A DNA stretch of 32,665 bases, taken from positions 1-32,665 of the forward strand of contig NZ_JAEKPD010000025.1 in the NCBI RefSeq assembly GCF_016412875.1, given 5' to 3'. A program made the position numbers and the translations under genes. A model generated the notes under the pieces. The model saw nothing but the letters and a program-made list of their open reading frames with translations. It searched no databases and had not been told where the DNA came from. This DNA comes from Palleronia pontilimi (lineage in GTDB: Bacteria > Pseudomonadota > Alphaproteobacteria > Rhodobacterales > Rhodobacteraceae). Positions 1 to 8,078 of the stretch are shown piece after piece; the stretch's first letter is position 1, and every line of letters begins with the position of its first letter.

Positions 1-39
1 ACCTGAAGGTCGTAGGTTCAAATCCTACTCCCGCAACCA
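1..39 (+). tRNA. 3' end of a tRNA, probably initiator tRNA-Met (partial)
   Basis: Only the 3' half is inside the window. A 5-bp T stem (GTAGG at 12-16 with CCTAC at 24-28) encloses a 7-base T loop, TTCAAAT. A 5-base variable loop AGGTC lies at 7-11 and the 3' side of the anticodon stem, CCTGA, at 2-6. The acceptor strand TCCCGCA (29-35), discriminator A36 and an encoded CCA (37-39) follow. The AGGTC variable loop and an A at the last acceptor position resemble bacterial initiator tRNA-Met, where that position is unpaired. The anticodon lies off the left edge, so the identity is inferred. The tRNA end is probably the integration site of the element to the right. Confidence 0.75.
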
Positions 40-391
40 ACGATTTCTGCGAAATCAGGTTGTCCAAAGCCTCGGCCTCCGAAAGGAAGTCGGGGTTTTG
101 CTTTCCGGCGGCAAAGCGCAGGATCGCCCCCAGATCGCCGCGCAGGACGATGGAGAGTTCGCCGTTCTCGGGCACAAGGCTGATTTCATCGACAAGTGAT
201 CGAAGCACGTCGACGGCGGCGCCACGATCTTCCTCGGATTGCAGGTTCTCGCAGAGCTTGGCGGTCCGATCTTGATACATCTGCGCCATGTTCGGGTGCA
301 GCAATGGCGGCGGCTCATCGGCATTTTCCAGAAGCTCGCGCAACTGCGACTTCCTCGCCTCCAGCTTCTCGGCCTTGTCTTTAAGCTTTGC
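1..391 (-). pseudogene. Large serine recombinase, C-terminal fragment
   Basis: Reading the minus strand from about 391 down to 1 gives an open frame with no start codon. It matches the C-terminal part of alphaproteobacterial large serine recombinases: a lysine-rich coiled segment (LKDKAEKLEARK), then PPPLLHPNMAQMYQ, VDEISLVPENGELS and IVLRGDLGAILRFA. The resolvase catalytic domain and the zinc-ribbon region are absent. The 5' end stops at about 386-399, where a truncated ParB begins on the opposite strand. The frame continues through the complement of the tRNA, giving the typical readthrough peptide VAGVGFEPTTF; its stop lies off the left edge. Such enzymes integrate and excise mobile elements. 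This copy cannot be catalytic. The family call is from remembered motifs. Confidence 0.7.
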
Positions 392-2156
392 TGGCGGGAA
401 GGCCGGCGTGTCGATCGAGGAGCTGGCCGAGGACATTGCGCGGCGGACGCTGCTCAGCTCCATCACCGTGCGGCCCGTGCTGGACGACAGCGGCGCCGAG
501 ACCGGCATGTACACGATCCCCGCCGGCGGGCGGCGGTTCCGGGCGCTGGAACTGCTCGTGAAGCAGAAGCGCATGAACAAGACCGCGTTGGTCCCCTGCA
601 TCCTGCGCACCGACGGGCTCGCCGAGGAAGACAGCCTGGCCGAGAACGTCCAGCGCGCGCCGCTGCATCCGCTCGACCAGTTCCGCGCCTTCCAGGCCAT
701 GCGCGAAAAGGATCGCTCCGAGGAGGAGATTGCGGCCGCCTTCTTCGTCCCACCCAGCGTGGTCAAGCAGCGGCTGAAGCTCGCCGCCGTCGCACCGTCA
801 CTGCTCGACGCCTATGCCGAGGAGGAGATGACGCTCGACCAGCTCATGGCCTTCACGGTCAATCCCGACCATGCGCGCCAAGAGCAGGTCTGGGAGGCGC
901 TGCAGCGGCACTATTCGCGAGCGCCTCATGAGATCCGCCGCATGCTGACCGAAGGCGCGGTGCGGGCCTCGGACAAGCGGGCGCAGTTCGTCGGGCTCGA
1001 CGATTACGTCGAGGCCGGGGGCGAGATCCTGCGCGACCTGTTCCAGCAGGACGACGGTGGCTGGCTGCAGGATGCCGCCCTTCTTGACTTCATGGTGCGC
1101 GAGAAACTGGCCGAGGACGCCGAGACGGTCCGGGCCGAGAGCTGGAAATGGGTCGAGGTCGATACCGAGTTCCCCTATGGCCACACCTTCGGGATGCGCC
1201 GGGTGCATGGCGAGGCGGTGCCGATGAGCGACGAGGAGGCTGCCAGCTACCAGGCGCTGAAGGCCGAATACGACGCGCTCGAGGCCGAGCATGCGGAGGC
1301 CGACGAGCTGCCCGAGGACGTCGATGCCCGGCTGGGCGAGATCGAGGAGGCGATCGAGGCACTCGAAGCGCGCCCGATCCGTTTCGAGGCGGAAGACCTC
1401 GCGCTGGCCGGAGCCTTCGTCAGCATAGACAGCTCCGGGCGGCTGCGCGTCGAGCGCGGCTACGTGCGGCCCGAAGATGAGCCGGTCGAGGTGGTGGAGG
1501 ACACCGGCGAGGTCGCACCGGAAACGGTACCGGTCGAGGACGCCGATGACACCATCGTGTCAACCGCGGACGAGGAGGAAGAGGACGACGGCCTGAAACC
1601 GATTTCCGACCGCCTCGTCATGGAACTGACGGCCCATCGCACCCTGGCGCTGCGCAATGCGCTGGCCCAGGACCTGCAGGCCGCCTTCCTCGCGGCGCTG
1701 CACGCGATGGTCCTGCGGCTCTTCTATCGCTACGCCGTCGACACCTGCGTCGAGATCGAACCCCGCAACGCGGGTTTCGGATCGCAGGTGCCGGGCCTCG
1801 GCGACACGGCCTACGCGCAAGCCATCGACCAGCGTCACGAGACCTGGGCACGGAACCTGCCGAAAGCGCCAGAAGACCTGTGGGAGGCCCTGACCGAGTT
1901 CGACAGCTGCAGCCGCGAGGCGCTCTTCGCCCATTGCGTGGGGATGAGCGTCAATGCCGTCCACGATCCCTACCAGCGCCGACTGCGCGCCATCGCGCAT
2001 GCGGATGTGCTGGCCGGGACCGTCGGGCTCGACATGGCCAAGGCGGGCTGGACGGCCACGGGTGACAGCTACCTCGGCCGCGTGACCAAACCCACCGCGT
2101 CCGTGTGCCGGAAACCCCGGCTTATCTCGACGCGCTTCTGGCCGACCAGCCGCTGA
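288..2156 (+). CDS. parB: ParB/RepB-type partition protein, truncated at both ends
   Basis: The frame is open from ATG 288 to 2156, but only about 399-2092 looks like ParB. The ParB nuclease-like N-terminal domain is seen as KAGVSIEELAEDIARR and IPAGGRRFRALELL, followed by the conserved SLAENVQRAPLHPLDQF and a helix-turn-helix region (FFVPPSVVKQRLKLA). The long acidic C-terminal half is of the type carried by integrative elements of this group. Residues before KAGVSIEE derive from the antisense of the recombinase fragment, so the first tens of ParB residues are missing. The end is also lost: after YLGRVTK the frame enters trbE sequence out of phase and stops. Function would be segregation or regulation of the element by binding a centromere-like site. 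Whether the chimera is made or active is unknown. Confidence 0.75.
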   Translation: MFGCSNGGGSSAFSRSSRNCDFLASSFSALSLSFAGGKAGVSIEELAEDIARRTLLSSITVRPVLDDSGAETGMYTIPAGGRRFRALELLVKQKRMNKTALVPCILRTDGLAEEDSLAENVQRAPLHPLDQFRAFQAMREKDRSEEEIAAAFFVPPSVVKQRLKLAAVAPSLLDAYAEEEMTLDQLMAFTVNPDHARQEQVWEALQRHYSRAPHEIRRMLTEGAVRASDKRAQFVGLDDYVEAGGEILRDLFQQDDGGWLQDAALLDFMVREKLAEDAETVRAESWKWVEVDTEFPYGHTFGMRRVHGEAVPMSDEEAASYQALKAEYDALEAEHAEADELPEDVDARLGEIEEAIEALEARPIRFEAEDLALAGAFVSIDSSGRLRVERGYVRPEDEPVEVVEDTGEVAPETVPVEDADDTIVSTADEEEEDDGLKPISDRLVMELTAHRTLALRNALAQDLQAAFLAALHAMVLRLFYRYAVDTCVEIEPRNAGFGSQVPGLGDTAYAQAIDQRHETWARNLPKAPEDLWEALTEFDSCSREALFAHCVGMSVNAVHDPYQRRLRAIAHADVLAGTVGLDMAKAGWTATGDSYLGRVTKPTASVCRKPRLISTRFWPTSR

Positions 2157-4003
2157 CCGGCGGGCTCGAGCCGCGGTTGGGAAACGCCCATCTCCGCGTG
2201 TTGACCCTCTCGGGCTTCCCGACCGCCACCACGCCCGGGATCCTCGACGATCTCAACCGGCTGGCCTTTCCCTATCGGTGGGCGACCCGCGCGATCCTGA
2301 TGGACAAGATGGAGGCCGCGCGGATGGTCGCCCGCATTCGCCGCCAATGGTTCGCCAAGCGCAAATCCATCGCCGCGATCCTGAAGGAGGTGATGACCAA
2401 CGAGCAATCCGCGCTGGTCGATACCGACGCTGCCAACAAGGCGGCCGATGCCGATGTGGCTCTGCAGGAACTCGGTGCCGATATCGCCGGCGAAGCCTAT
2501 GTCACGGCGACGCTCATCGTCTGGGACGAGGACCCGCGCCGCGCCGACGAGAAACTGCGCCTCGTCGAGAAGGTCGTGCAGGGCCGGGACTTCACCGCCA
2601 TGGTCGAGACGGTCAACGCCGTTGACGCCTGGCTCGGCTCCCCGCCGGGGCAGGTTTACGCCAATGTCCGCCAGCCACCGATCTCCACCCTGAACCTCGC
2701 CCATATGATCCCGCTCTCCGCCGTCTGGGCGGGGGAGGAGCGGGACACGCATTTCGACGGGCCGCCGCTGCTCTATGGCAAGACCGAGGGCGCGACACCG
2801 TTTCGTCTCTCGCTCCACGTGGGCGATGTGGGCCATACGCTGGTTATCGGGCCGACCGGGGCGGGCAAGTCCGTGCTGCTCGCGCTCATGGCGCTGCAGT
2901 TCCGCCGCTACCCGGGTGCCCAGGTCTTCGCCTTCGATTTCGGGGGCTCGATCCGCGCCGCCACGCTGGCCATGGGTGGGGACTGGCATGATCTGGGCGG
3001 CGAGTTGACCGAGGGGGCGGAGGCGACGGTCTCCCTCCAGCCGCTCGCGCGCATCGACGATCCCGCCGAACGCTCTTGGGCTGCGGGTTGGATCGGCGCG
3101 ATCCTCGCCCGCGAGGGTATCACGATCACTCCGGAGGTGAAGGAGCATCTCTGGTCCGCCCTGACCTCGCTGGCGTCCGCTCCGGTCGGCGAACGCACGA
3201 TCACCGGTCTCGCGGTCCTGCTGCAATCCAATGACCTGAAACAGGCCCTGCGCCCCTATTGCCTTGGCGGCGCCCATGGGCGGCAGCTCGATGCCGAGAC
3301 CGAAGAGCTTGGCGCGGCCTCGGTCCAGGCCTTCGAGATCGAGGGGCTGGTCGGCACCGCGGCGGCGCCCGCGGTCCTCTCCTATCTCTTCCATCGCATC
3401 GGCGACCGGCTCGACGGGCGGCCGACGCTGCTGATCATCGACGAGGGGTGGGTCGCGCTCTATGACGAGGGCTTCGCGGGCCAGCTCCGCGAATGGCTGA
3501 AGACGCTGCGCAAGAAGAACGCCTCGGTGATCTTCGCGACCCAGTCGCTCTCGGATATCGACGCCTCGGCCATCGCGCCCGCGATCATCGAAAGCTGCCC
3601 GACCCGGCTGCTTCTCCCCAACGAGCGCGCCATCGAGCCCCAGATCACCGCGATCTACCGCCGCTTCGGCCTCAATGACCGACAGATCGAGATCCTCGCG
3701 CGCGCCACGCCGAAGCGCGACTACTATTGCCAGTCGCGGCGCGGCAACCGGCTCTTCGAACTGGGTCTCTCGGAAGTCGGCCTCGCCCTCTGCGCCGCCT
3801 CGTCCAAATCCGACCAGGCGCTGATCTCGGAGATCCTCGCGGAGCATGGTCGGTACGGCTTCCTCGCCGCCTGGCTCGACGCCCGCGGGGTCGGCTGGGC
3901 CGCCGAGCTGATCCCTGACCTCACCAATCTCGCGCCGGAACCTGAAGTTCCGGATGCACCGATCCCCCAAGCCCCCGAACCCGCAGAGGAGACCATCCCA
4001 TGA
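2105..4003 (+). CDS. trbE: TrbE/VirB4-family conjugative transfer ATPase, N-terminally truncated
   Basis: This is the cytoplasmic ATPase that powers assembly of the mating-pair formation (type IV secretion) channel. The C-terminal ATPase is complete. Walker A, GPTGAGKS, lies at residues 249-256 counted from GTG 2105, and Walker B (TLLIIDEGW) at about 441-449. The late motifs VIFATQSLSDID and IYRRFGLNDRQIEIL are also present. Recognisable TrbE sequence starts upstream of the GTG at 2093 (HRVRVPETP), immediately after ParB sequence in another frame. Full-length relatives have an N-terminal domain of very roughly 190 residues before this point, from memory; here it is gone. The end overlaps trbJ in an ATGA at 4000-4003. 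A truncated product may keep ATP binding but is unlikely to work normally. Confidence 0.85.
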   Translation: MPETPAYLDALLADQPLTGGLEPRLGNAHLRVLTLSGFPTATTPGILDDLNRLAFPYRWATRAILMDKMEAARMVARIRRQWFAKRKSIAAILKEVMTNEQSALVDTDAANKAADADVALQELGADIAGEAYVTATLIVWDEDPRRADEKLRLVEKVVQGRDFTAMVETVNAVDAWLGSPPGQVYANVRQPPISTLNLAHMIPLSAVWAGEERDTHFDGPPLLYGKTEGATPFRLSLHVGDVGHTLVIGPTGAGKSVLLALMALQFRRYPGAQVFAFDFGGSIRAATLAMGGDWHDLGGELTEGAEATVSLQPLARIDDPAERSWAAGWIGAILAREGITITPEVKEHLWSALTSLASAPVGERTITGLAVLLQSNDLKQALRPYCLGGAHGRQLDAETEELGAASVQAFEIEGLVGTAAAPAVLSYLFHRIGDRLDGRPTLLIIDEGWVALYDEGFAGQLREWLKTLRKKNASVIFATQSLSDIDASAIAPAIIESCPTRLLLPNERAIEPQITAIYRRFGLNDRQIEILARATPKRDYYCQSRRGNRLFELGLSEVGLALCAASSKSDQALISEILAEHGRYGFLAAWLDARGVGWAAELIPDLTNLAPEPEVPDAPIPQAPEPAEETIP

Positions 4004-4788
4004 TCCACACCGCCGATTGTCTGTCCCGTCTCGCCAGCGCCTCCGCCTTGGCCCTGGCGCTCGCCGCCCCCATCGGCCTGTCGCCGATCTTCGCGACGCC
4101 GGCCCAGGCTTTCCTTTTCGGCGGGGGCGGACGCATCGTCTACGACCCGCGCAATCACGCCGAGAACATCCTCTCCGCCGCCCGGGCGCTCGAGCAGATC
4201 AACAACCAGATCACCCAGTTGCAGAACGAGGCGCAGATGCTGATGAACCAGGCGCACAACCTCGCGAGCTTGCCCTATTCCTCGCTGCAGGCCCTGCAGC
4301 AGAATGTCGACCGGACCCGGCAGCTCCTGTCCCAGGCGCAGAACATCGCCTTCGATGTCGCCCAGATCGACCAGGTCTTCCAGCAAGACTATGCCAACAT
4401 CCCCATGGCCGCGCCCGAGGCGCAGCTTCTGGCTGATGCGCGCTCCCGCTGGGAAAACACCGTCGGCGGGCTGCAGGATGCGCTGCGCGTGCAGGCCGGC
4501 GTTGTCGGCAATCTCGACGGCCAGCGCGCCGAGCTATCCGCCCTTGTGGGCGAAAGCCAGTCCGCCGTCGGCGCCTTGCAGGCGACCCAGGTCGGCAACC
4601 AGCTTCTGGCGCTGCAATCCCAGCAGATCGCTGACCTGATCGCCGTCGTGGCCGCCAATGGACGGGCCTCGGCGCTGGTCGAGGCCGAACGGTCCGCGGC
4701 GGCCGAACAGGGCCGGGTCCAGCGCGAGCGGTTCCTCACCCCGGGCGCGGGCTACCAGCCCGGCAATGCCCGGATGTTCAACAACTGA
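4000..4788 (+). CDS. trbJ: TrbJ, P-type conjugative transfer protein
   Basis: This is a periplasmic component of the mating-pair formation apparatus, corresponding to VirB5-like proteins. The 262-residue product starts with a signal peptide (basic start, a Leu/Ala-rich core, likely cleavage after TPAQA near residue 38). The mature part is almost wholly helical and glutamine-rich, with ALEQINNQITQLQNEAQML typical of the family. The ATG at 4000 overlaps the trbE stop and follows a good GAGGAG ribosome-binding site, so translation is probably coupled. Length fits TrbJ, and the position between trbE and the small trbK-like gene is the standard order. No damage is visible. Confidence 0.9.
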   Translation: MIHTADCLSRLASASALALALAAPIGLSPIFATPAQAFLFGGGGRIVYDPRNHAENILSAARALEQINNQITQLQNEAQMLMNQAHNLASLPYSSLQALQQNVDRTRQLLSQAQNIAFDVAQIDQVFQQDYANIPMAAPEAQLLADARSRWENTVGGLQDALRVQAGVVGNLDGQRAELSALVGESQSAVGALQATQVGNQLLALQSQQIADLIAVVAANGRASALVEAERSAAAEQGRVQRERFLTPGAGYQPGNARMFNN

Positions 4789-4801
4789 GGGGAGAAGATC
4801 C

Positions 4802-5068
4802 ATGGAAGGATCGGTCCTCGCCCGCATCGCGGCCATCGTCTTCGTCGCCATCGCGATCACCGCGGCGGTGGTGGAGATGGGCCGGGACGAGGCGGGGCAG
4901 GCGATGCGTCCGGCGGCTCCCTTCCTGCCGGAGAACGATCCCTTGCGGGTGGAACAACGGCGTTGCCAGGAACTGGGCGAGGCCACGGCCTCCGATCCCG
5001 GCTGCCTCGCCGTCTGGGCCGAAACCCGCGACCGCTTTCTCGGGCGTGACCGAACCGGGGGCGAGTGA
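4802..5068 (+). CDS. TrbK-alt-like small membrane protein (putative entry exclusion)
   Basis: The 88-residue protein has one N-terminal membrane segment (about residues 6-24, VLARIAAIVFVAIAITAAVV). A short periplasmic tail follows with two cysteines (RRCQELGEA and DPGCLAVW) and the ending AETRDRFLGR. This layout and its position between trbJ and trbL match the small proteins annotated as alternative TrbK. Those are proposed to block entry of a second copy of the element, and that function is inferred from position. ATG 4802 is chosen because a longer in-frame start at 4658 would lie inside trbJ. A GGGGAGAAG ribosome-binding site precedes ATG 4802. Confidence 0.75.
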   Translation: MEGSVLARIAAIVFVAIAITAAVVEMGRDEAGQAMRPAAPFLPENDPLRVEQRRCQELGEATASDPGCLAVWAETRDRFLGRDRTGGE

Positions 5069-5071
5069 GCC

Positions 5072-6421
5072 ATGGGCGGCACCGGCGTCATCGACACCTT
5101 CCTCGGGGTCTTCACCTCTTACATCGACAGCGGTTTCGGGCTGCTGGGCGGCGAAGTCGCGTTTATCGCCAGTACCCTAATCGTGATCGACGTGACACTG
5201 GCGGCCCTCTTCTGGGCCTGGGGCGCCGATGACGACATCATCGCCAGTCTCGTGAAAAAGACCCTTTTCGTCGGCGTTTTCGCCTGGCTCATCTCTAACT
5301 GGAACAGCCTCGCCGCCATCGTCTTCGACAGTTTCGCGGGGCTGGGGCTGCTGGCCTCCGGCACCGGCTTTTCGCCCGCCGATCTCCTGCGCCCGGGCCG
5401 TGTGGCGCAGACCGGGCTCGATGCCGGGCGTCCGCTTCTGGAGTCCACCGCCGATCTCATGGGCTTCGTCGCCTTCTTCGAGAACTTCATCCAGATCGCC
5501 TGCCTGCTCTTCGCCTGGGCGCTGGTGCTCCTTGCCTTCTTTCTGCTCGCTGTGCAGCTCTTCGTGACGCTGATCGAGTTCAAACTGACGACCCTCGCAG
5601 GCTTCGTGCTGATCCCCTTCGGCCTTTTCGGCAGGACCGCCTTCATGGCCGAACGGGTGCTCGGCAATGTCGTCTCCTCCGGCATCAAGGTGCTGGTGCT
5701 GGCGGTGATCATCGGCATCGGCTCGACCCTCTTCGGCCAGTTCACCGCCGGCTTCGGGGGCGTGACGCCCACGATCGACGAGGCCATGGCGATCGTGCTG
5801 GCCGCGCTCTCGCTCCTCGGTCTCGGCATCTTCGGCCCCGGCATCGCCACGGGCCTCGTCTCCGGTGGGCCGCAACTGGGCGCAGGCGCGGCCGTCGGCA
5901 CCGGGCTTGCTGTTGGTGGGGCCGCGGTCGCGGCGGGCGGCGGAGCCCTGCTCGGCGCGCGCGGGGCCGGGGCACTCGCCTCGGGTGGAGCCGCCGTCAC
6001 GCGCGGAGCTGCCTCCGCCACCGGGGCTGTGTCCACCGCCTACAGCCTCGGATCCATGGGCCAGACCGGGGCGGCGGGTGTCGCCTCCGGTCTCGGTGGT
6101 ATGGCAAGGGCCGCGGGATCCGCGGCTGCGTCGCCTCTGCGCCGGGCCGCCGCCTCGGCCTCCGAAGCCGTCAAGGCACACCACGCAGACGGTGCCCGCG
6201 CGGGCTTCGCCGCCACTGGCGGCACCTCCTCCCTCGGCAGCGTCACAGGCGCGTCTGCTGCCATGTCCGCTCCCGCAGGCACCCCACCGGCCTGGGCGCG
6301 GTCCATGCGTCGCAGCCAGGCCATGAGACATGGCGTCTCCGCAGCCACTCACGCGTTGCGCGCCGGGGACAGTCCCGGTTCCGGTGCCTCCGTTTCCCTT
6401 TCCGAAAGTGACCGCCCATGA
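5072..6421 (+). CDS. trbL: TrbL, P-type conjugative transfer membrane protein
   Basis: This is a polytopic inner-membrane component of the conjugation channel (VirB6-like). The 449-residue product has several hydrophobic segments in its first 260 residues, including stretches around 25-50, 65-85, 140-170, 190-210 and 215-265. A low-complexity tail rich in Ala, Gly and Ser follows (AAVGTGLAVGGAAVAAGGG and similar), as is usual for TrbL. Family motifs such as GGTGVIDTFLGVFTSYID at the N-terminus are clear. It starts three bases after the stop of the small trbK-like gene and ends in an ATGA overlap with trbF. Confidence 0.92.
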   Translation: MGGTGVIDTFLGVFTSYIDSGFGLLGGEVAFIASTLIVIDVTLAALFWAWGADDDIIASLVKKTLFVGVFAWLISNWNSLAAIVFDSFAGLGLLASGTGFSPADLLRPGRVAQTGLDAGRPLLESTADLMGFVAFFENFIQIACLLFAWALVLLAFFLLAVQLFVTLIEFKLTTLAGFVLIPFGLFGRTAFMAERVLGNVVSSGIKVLVLAVIIGIGSTLFGQFTAGFGGVTPTIDEAMAIVLAALSLLGLGIFGPGIATGLVSGGPQLGAGAAVGTGLAVGGAAVAAGGGALLGARGAGALASGGAAVTRGAASATGAVSTAYSLGSMGQTGAAGVASGLGGMARAAGSAAASPLRRAAASASEAVKAHHADGARAGFAATGGTSSLGSVTGASAAMSAPAGTPPAWARSMRRSQAMRHGVSAATHALRAGDSPGSGASVSLSESDRP

Positions 6422-7107
6422 GCCTCTTCAAACGCGCCGCCGCGCATTACGGCAAGACCCCCGCCCCCGAGACTCCCTACCAGAGGGCCGCCCAGGTCTG
6501 GGACGAGCGCATCGGCTCCGCCCGGGTGCAGGCCAAGAACTGGCGCCTCATGGCCTTCGGCTGCCTGGTCCTCGCGGGCGGATTCGCGACCGCGCTGGTC
6601 TGGCAATCGGCGCGTGGCACCGTCGTGCCTTACGTCGTCGAAATCGACCGGCATGGCGAAGCCCGCGCCGTCGAGGCCGCCAGCGCCGGGTATCGCCCCA
6701 GCGATCCGCAGATCGCCTGGCATCTCGCCCGCTTCATCGAGGAGGTCCGGGGCCTGCCCGCCGATCCCATCGTCGTCCGGCAGAACTGGCTGCGGGCGTA
6801 TGAGTTCACCACCGATCGCGGCGCGCTGGCGCTGAACGACCATGCCCGCGCCAACGACCCCTTCACGCGGGTCGGCGAGGACCAGGTCTCGGTCGTGGTC
6901 TCGAGCGTCATTCGCGCCTCGCCCGACAGTTTCCGGGTGGCCTGGTCCGAGCGGCACTACGAGAACGGCCAGCTCGCCCGCACCGAGCGCTGGACCGCGA
7001 TCCTGACCATCGTCATCGACCCGCCGCGCACGGCAGACCGACTGCGGGCAAACCCCCTTGGAATCTATGTCAACGCGATCAACTGGTCGCGGGAGATGAG
7101 CCAATGA
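6418..7107 (+). CDS. trbF: TrbF, conjugal transfer protein (VirB8-like)
   Basis: The 229-residue bitopic inner-membrane protein should nucleate the periplasmic part of the transfer channel. It has a cytoplasmic N-terminus with the family motif TPYQRAAQVWDERIGSARVQ. One membrane helix follows at about residues 42-62 (LMAFGCLVLAGGFATALVW), then a VirB8-like periplasmic domain (VPYVVEIDRHGEARAVEAA, WTAILTIVIDPP, NPLGIYVNAINWSREM). ATG 6418 overlaps the trbL stop, and its own end overlaps trbG, consistent with translational coupling. It appears full length. Confidence 0.93.
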   Translation: MSLFKRAAAHYGKTPAPETPYQRAAQVWDERIGSARVQAKNWRLMAFGCLVLAGGFATALVWQSARGTVVPYVVEIDRHGEARAVEAASAGYRPSDPQIAWHLARFIEEVRGLPADPIVVRQNWLRAYEFTTDRGALALNDHARANDPFTRVGEDQVSVVVSSVIRASPDSFRVAWSERHYENGQLARTERWTAILTIVIDPPRTADRLRANPLGIYVNAINWSREMSQ

Positions 7108-8078
7108 CCCGACCGATCCTGCCTACCGTGCTTCTCGCCACCACGCTTCTGGCCGGCTGCGCCAGCGACCGCCCTACAGACTTCGCCTATGACGAGGCGG
7201 TGCCACCCTTGCCGTCGCCGCCGGCTACGGCACCCGATGACCGGCCGCGCCCGCTCCATGTCCCGCCCGCCTGGACCCCTAGCCGGGGTGGGGAGGCCGC
7301 CGCCACTCCTGTCGCGCAGGTCGGCAATGCCAATGCGGCCGCCCGCGTCGAACCAAGGCAGGCGGGGTATTTCAACGCGATCCAGATTTACCCGTGGTCC
7401 GAGGGCGCGCTCTATCAGGTCTACGCCGCCCCGGGCCAGATCACGACCATCGCGCTCGAACCCGGCGAACGTCTCGCCGGAACCGGCCCGATCGCGGCAG
7501 GGGACACCGCGCGCTGGATCATCGGCGACACCGAAAGCGGCGCAGGACGCGACACCCGCTTCCTCGTTCTGGTGAAACCGACCCGACCCGATATCAGCAC
7601 CAACCTCGTGATCTCGACCGACCGGCGCACCTACCTGATCGAGCTCAACGCCAGCGAAGAAACCTGGATGCCCGCCATCTCCTGGGCCTATCCGCGTGCG
7701 CCCGAGGCCCCAACCGTTGCGCTAGCCAAGCCGCGTATCCCACCCGCGCATGCTCGCAATCACCTCTACGGACTGCAGGGCGACAGCCCGCCCTGGCGGC
7801 CGGTCTCGGTCTTCGATGACGGGCGCCGGGTCTATGTAGTCTTCCCGCGCGGCATCGCCCAGGGCGAGATGCCGCCGCTTTTCGTGCTCGGGGCCGATGG
7901 CGAGCCGGAGATCGTCAACTCCCGCATCCACGGCAACGTGCTGATCGTCGACCGGCTCTTCGGCGCGGCGGAACTGCGCCTCGGACGCGGTCCCCGGCAG
8001 GAGGTGGTCCGCATCCTGCGGATCGAGCCGCAGACTGAAGCAGCCGTAGTTCGGCAGGACGCGGGGCAGGGGACATGA
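7104..8078 (+). CDS. trbG: TrbG, conjugal transfer protein (VirB9-like lipoprotein)
   Basis: This is an outer-membrane-associated channel component of the VirB9/CagX family, 324 residues long. The N-terminus is a lipoprotein signal with a lipobox LLAGC, cysteine at about residue 19. A proline-rich linker follows, then the conserved beta domain: YQVYAAPGQITTIALEPGE, DRRTYLIELNA and, near the end, VLIVDRLFGAAELRLGRG. Stop and start codons overlap in ATGA motifs with both trbF and trbI. No lesion is visible. With TrbF and TrbI it would build the periplasm-spanning core. Confidence 0.93.
   Translation: MTRPILPTVLLATTLLAGCASDRPTDFAYDEAVPPLPSPPATAPDDRPRPLHVPPAWTPSRGGEAAATPVAQVGNANAAARVEPRQAGYFNAIQIYPWSEGALYQVYAAPGQITTIALEPGERLAGTGPIAAGDTARWIIGDTESGAGRDTRFLVLVKPTRPDISTNLVISTDRRTYLIELNASEETWMPAISWAYPRAPEAPTVALAKPRIPPAHARNHLYGLQGDSPPWRPVSVFDDGRRVYVVFPRGIAQGEMPPLFVLGADGEPEIVNSRIHGNVLIVDRLFGAAELRLGRGPRQEVVRILRIEPQTEAAVVRQDAGQGT

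Noticed and set aside
2069-3970. A minus-strand open frame opposite trbE
   Set aside because: It is an antisense shadow; the plus strand has Walker motifs of a VirB4-type ATPase in the same interval.
5860-6400. Repeat array in the 3' part of trbL
   Set aside because: The Ala/Gly-rich tail is a normal feature of TrbL and shows no exact repeat unit.
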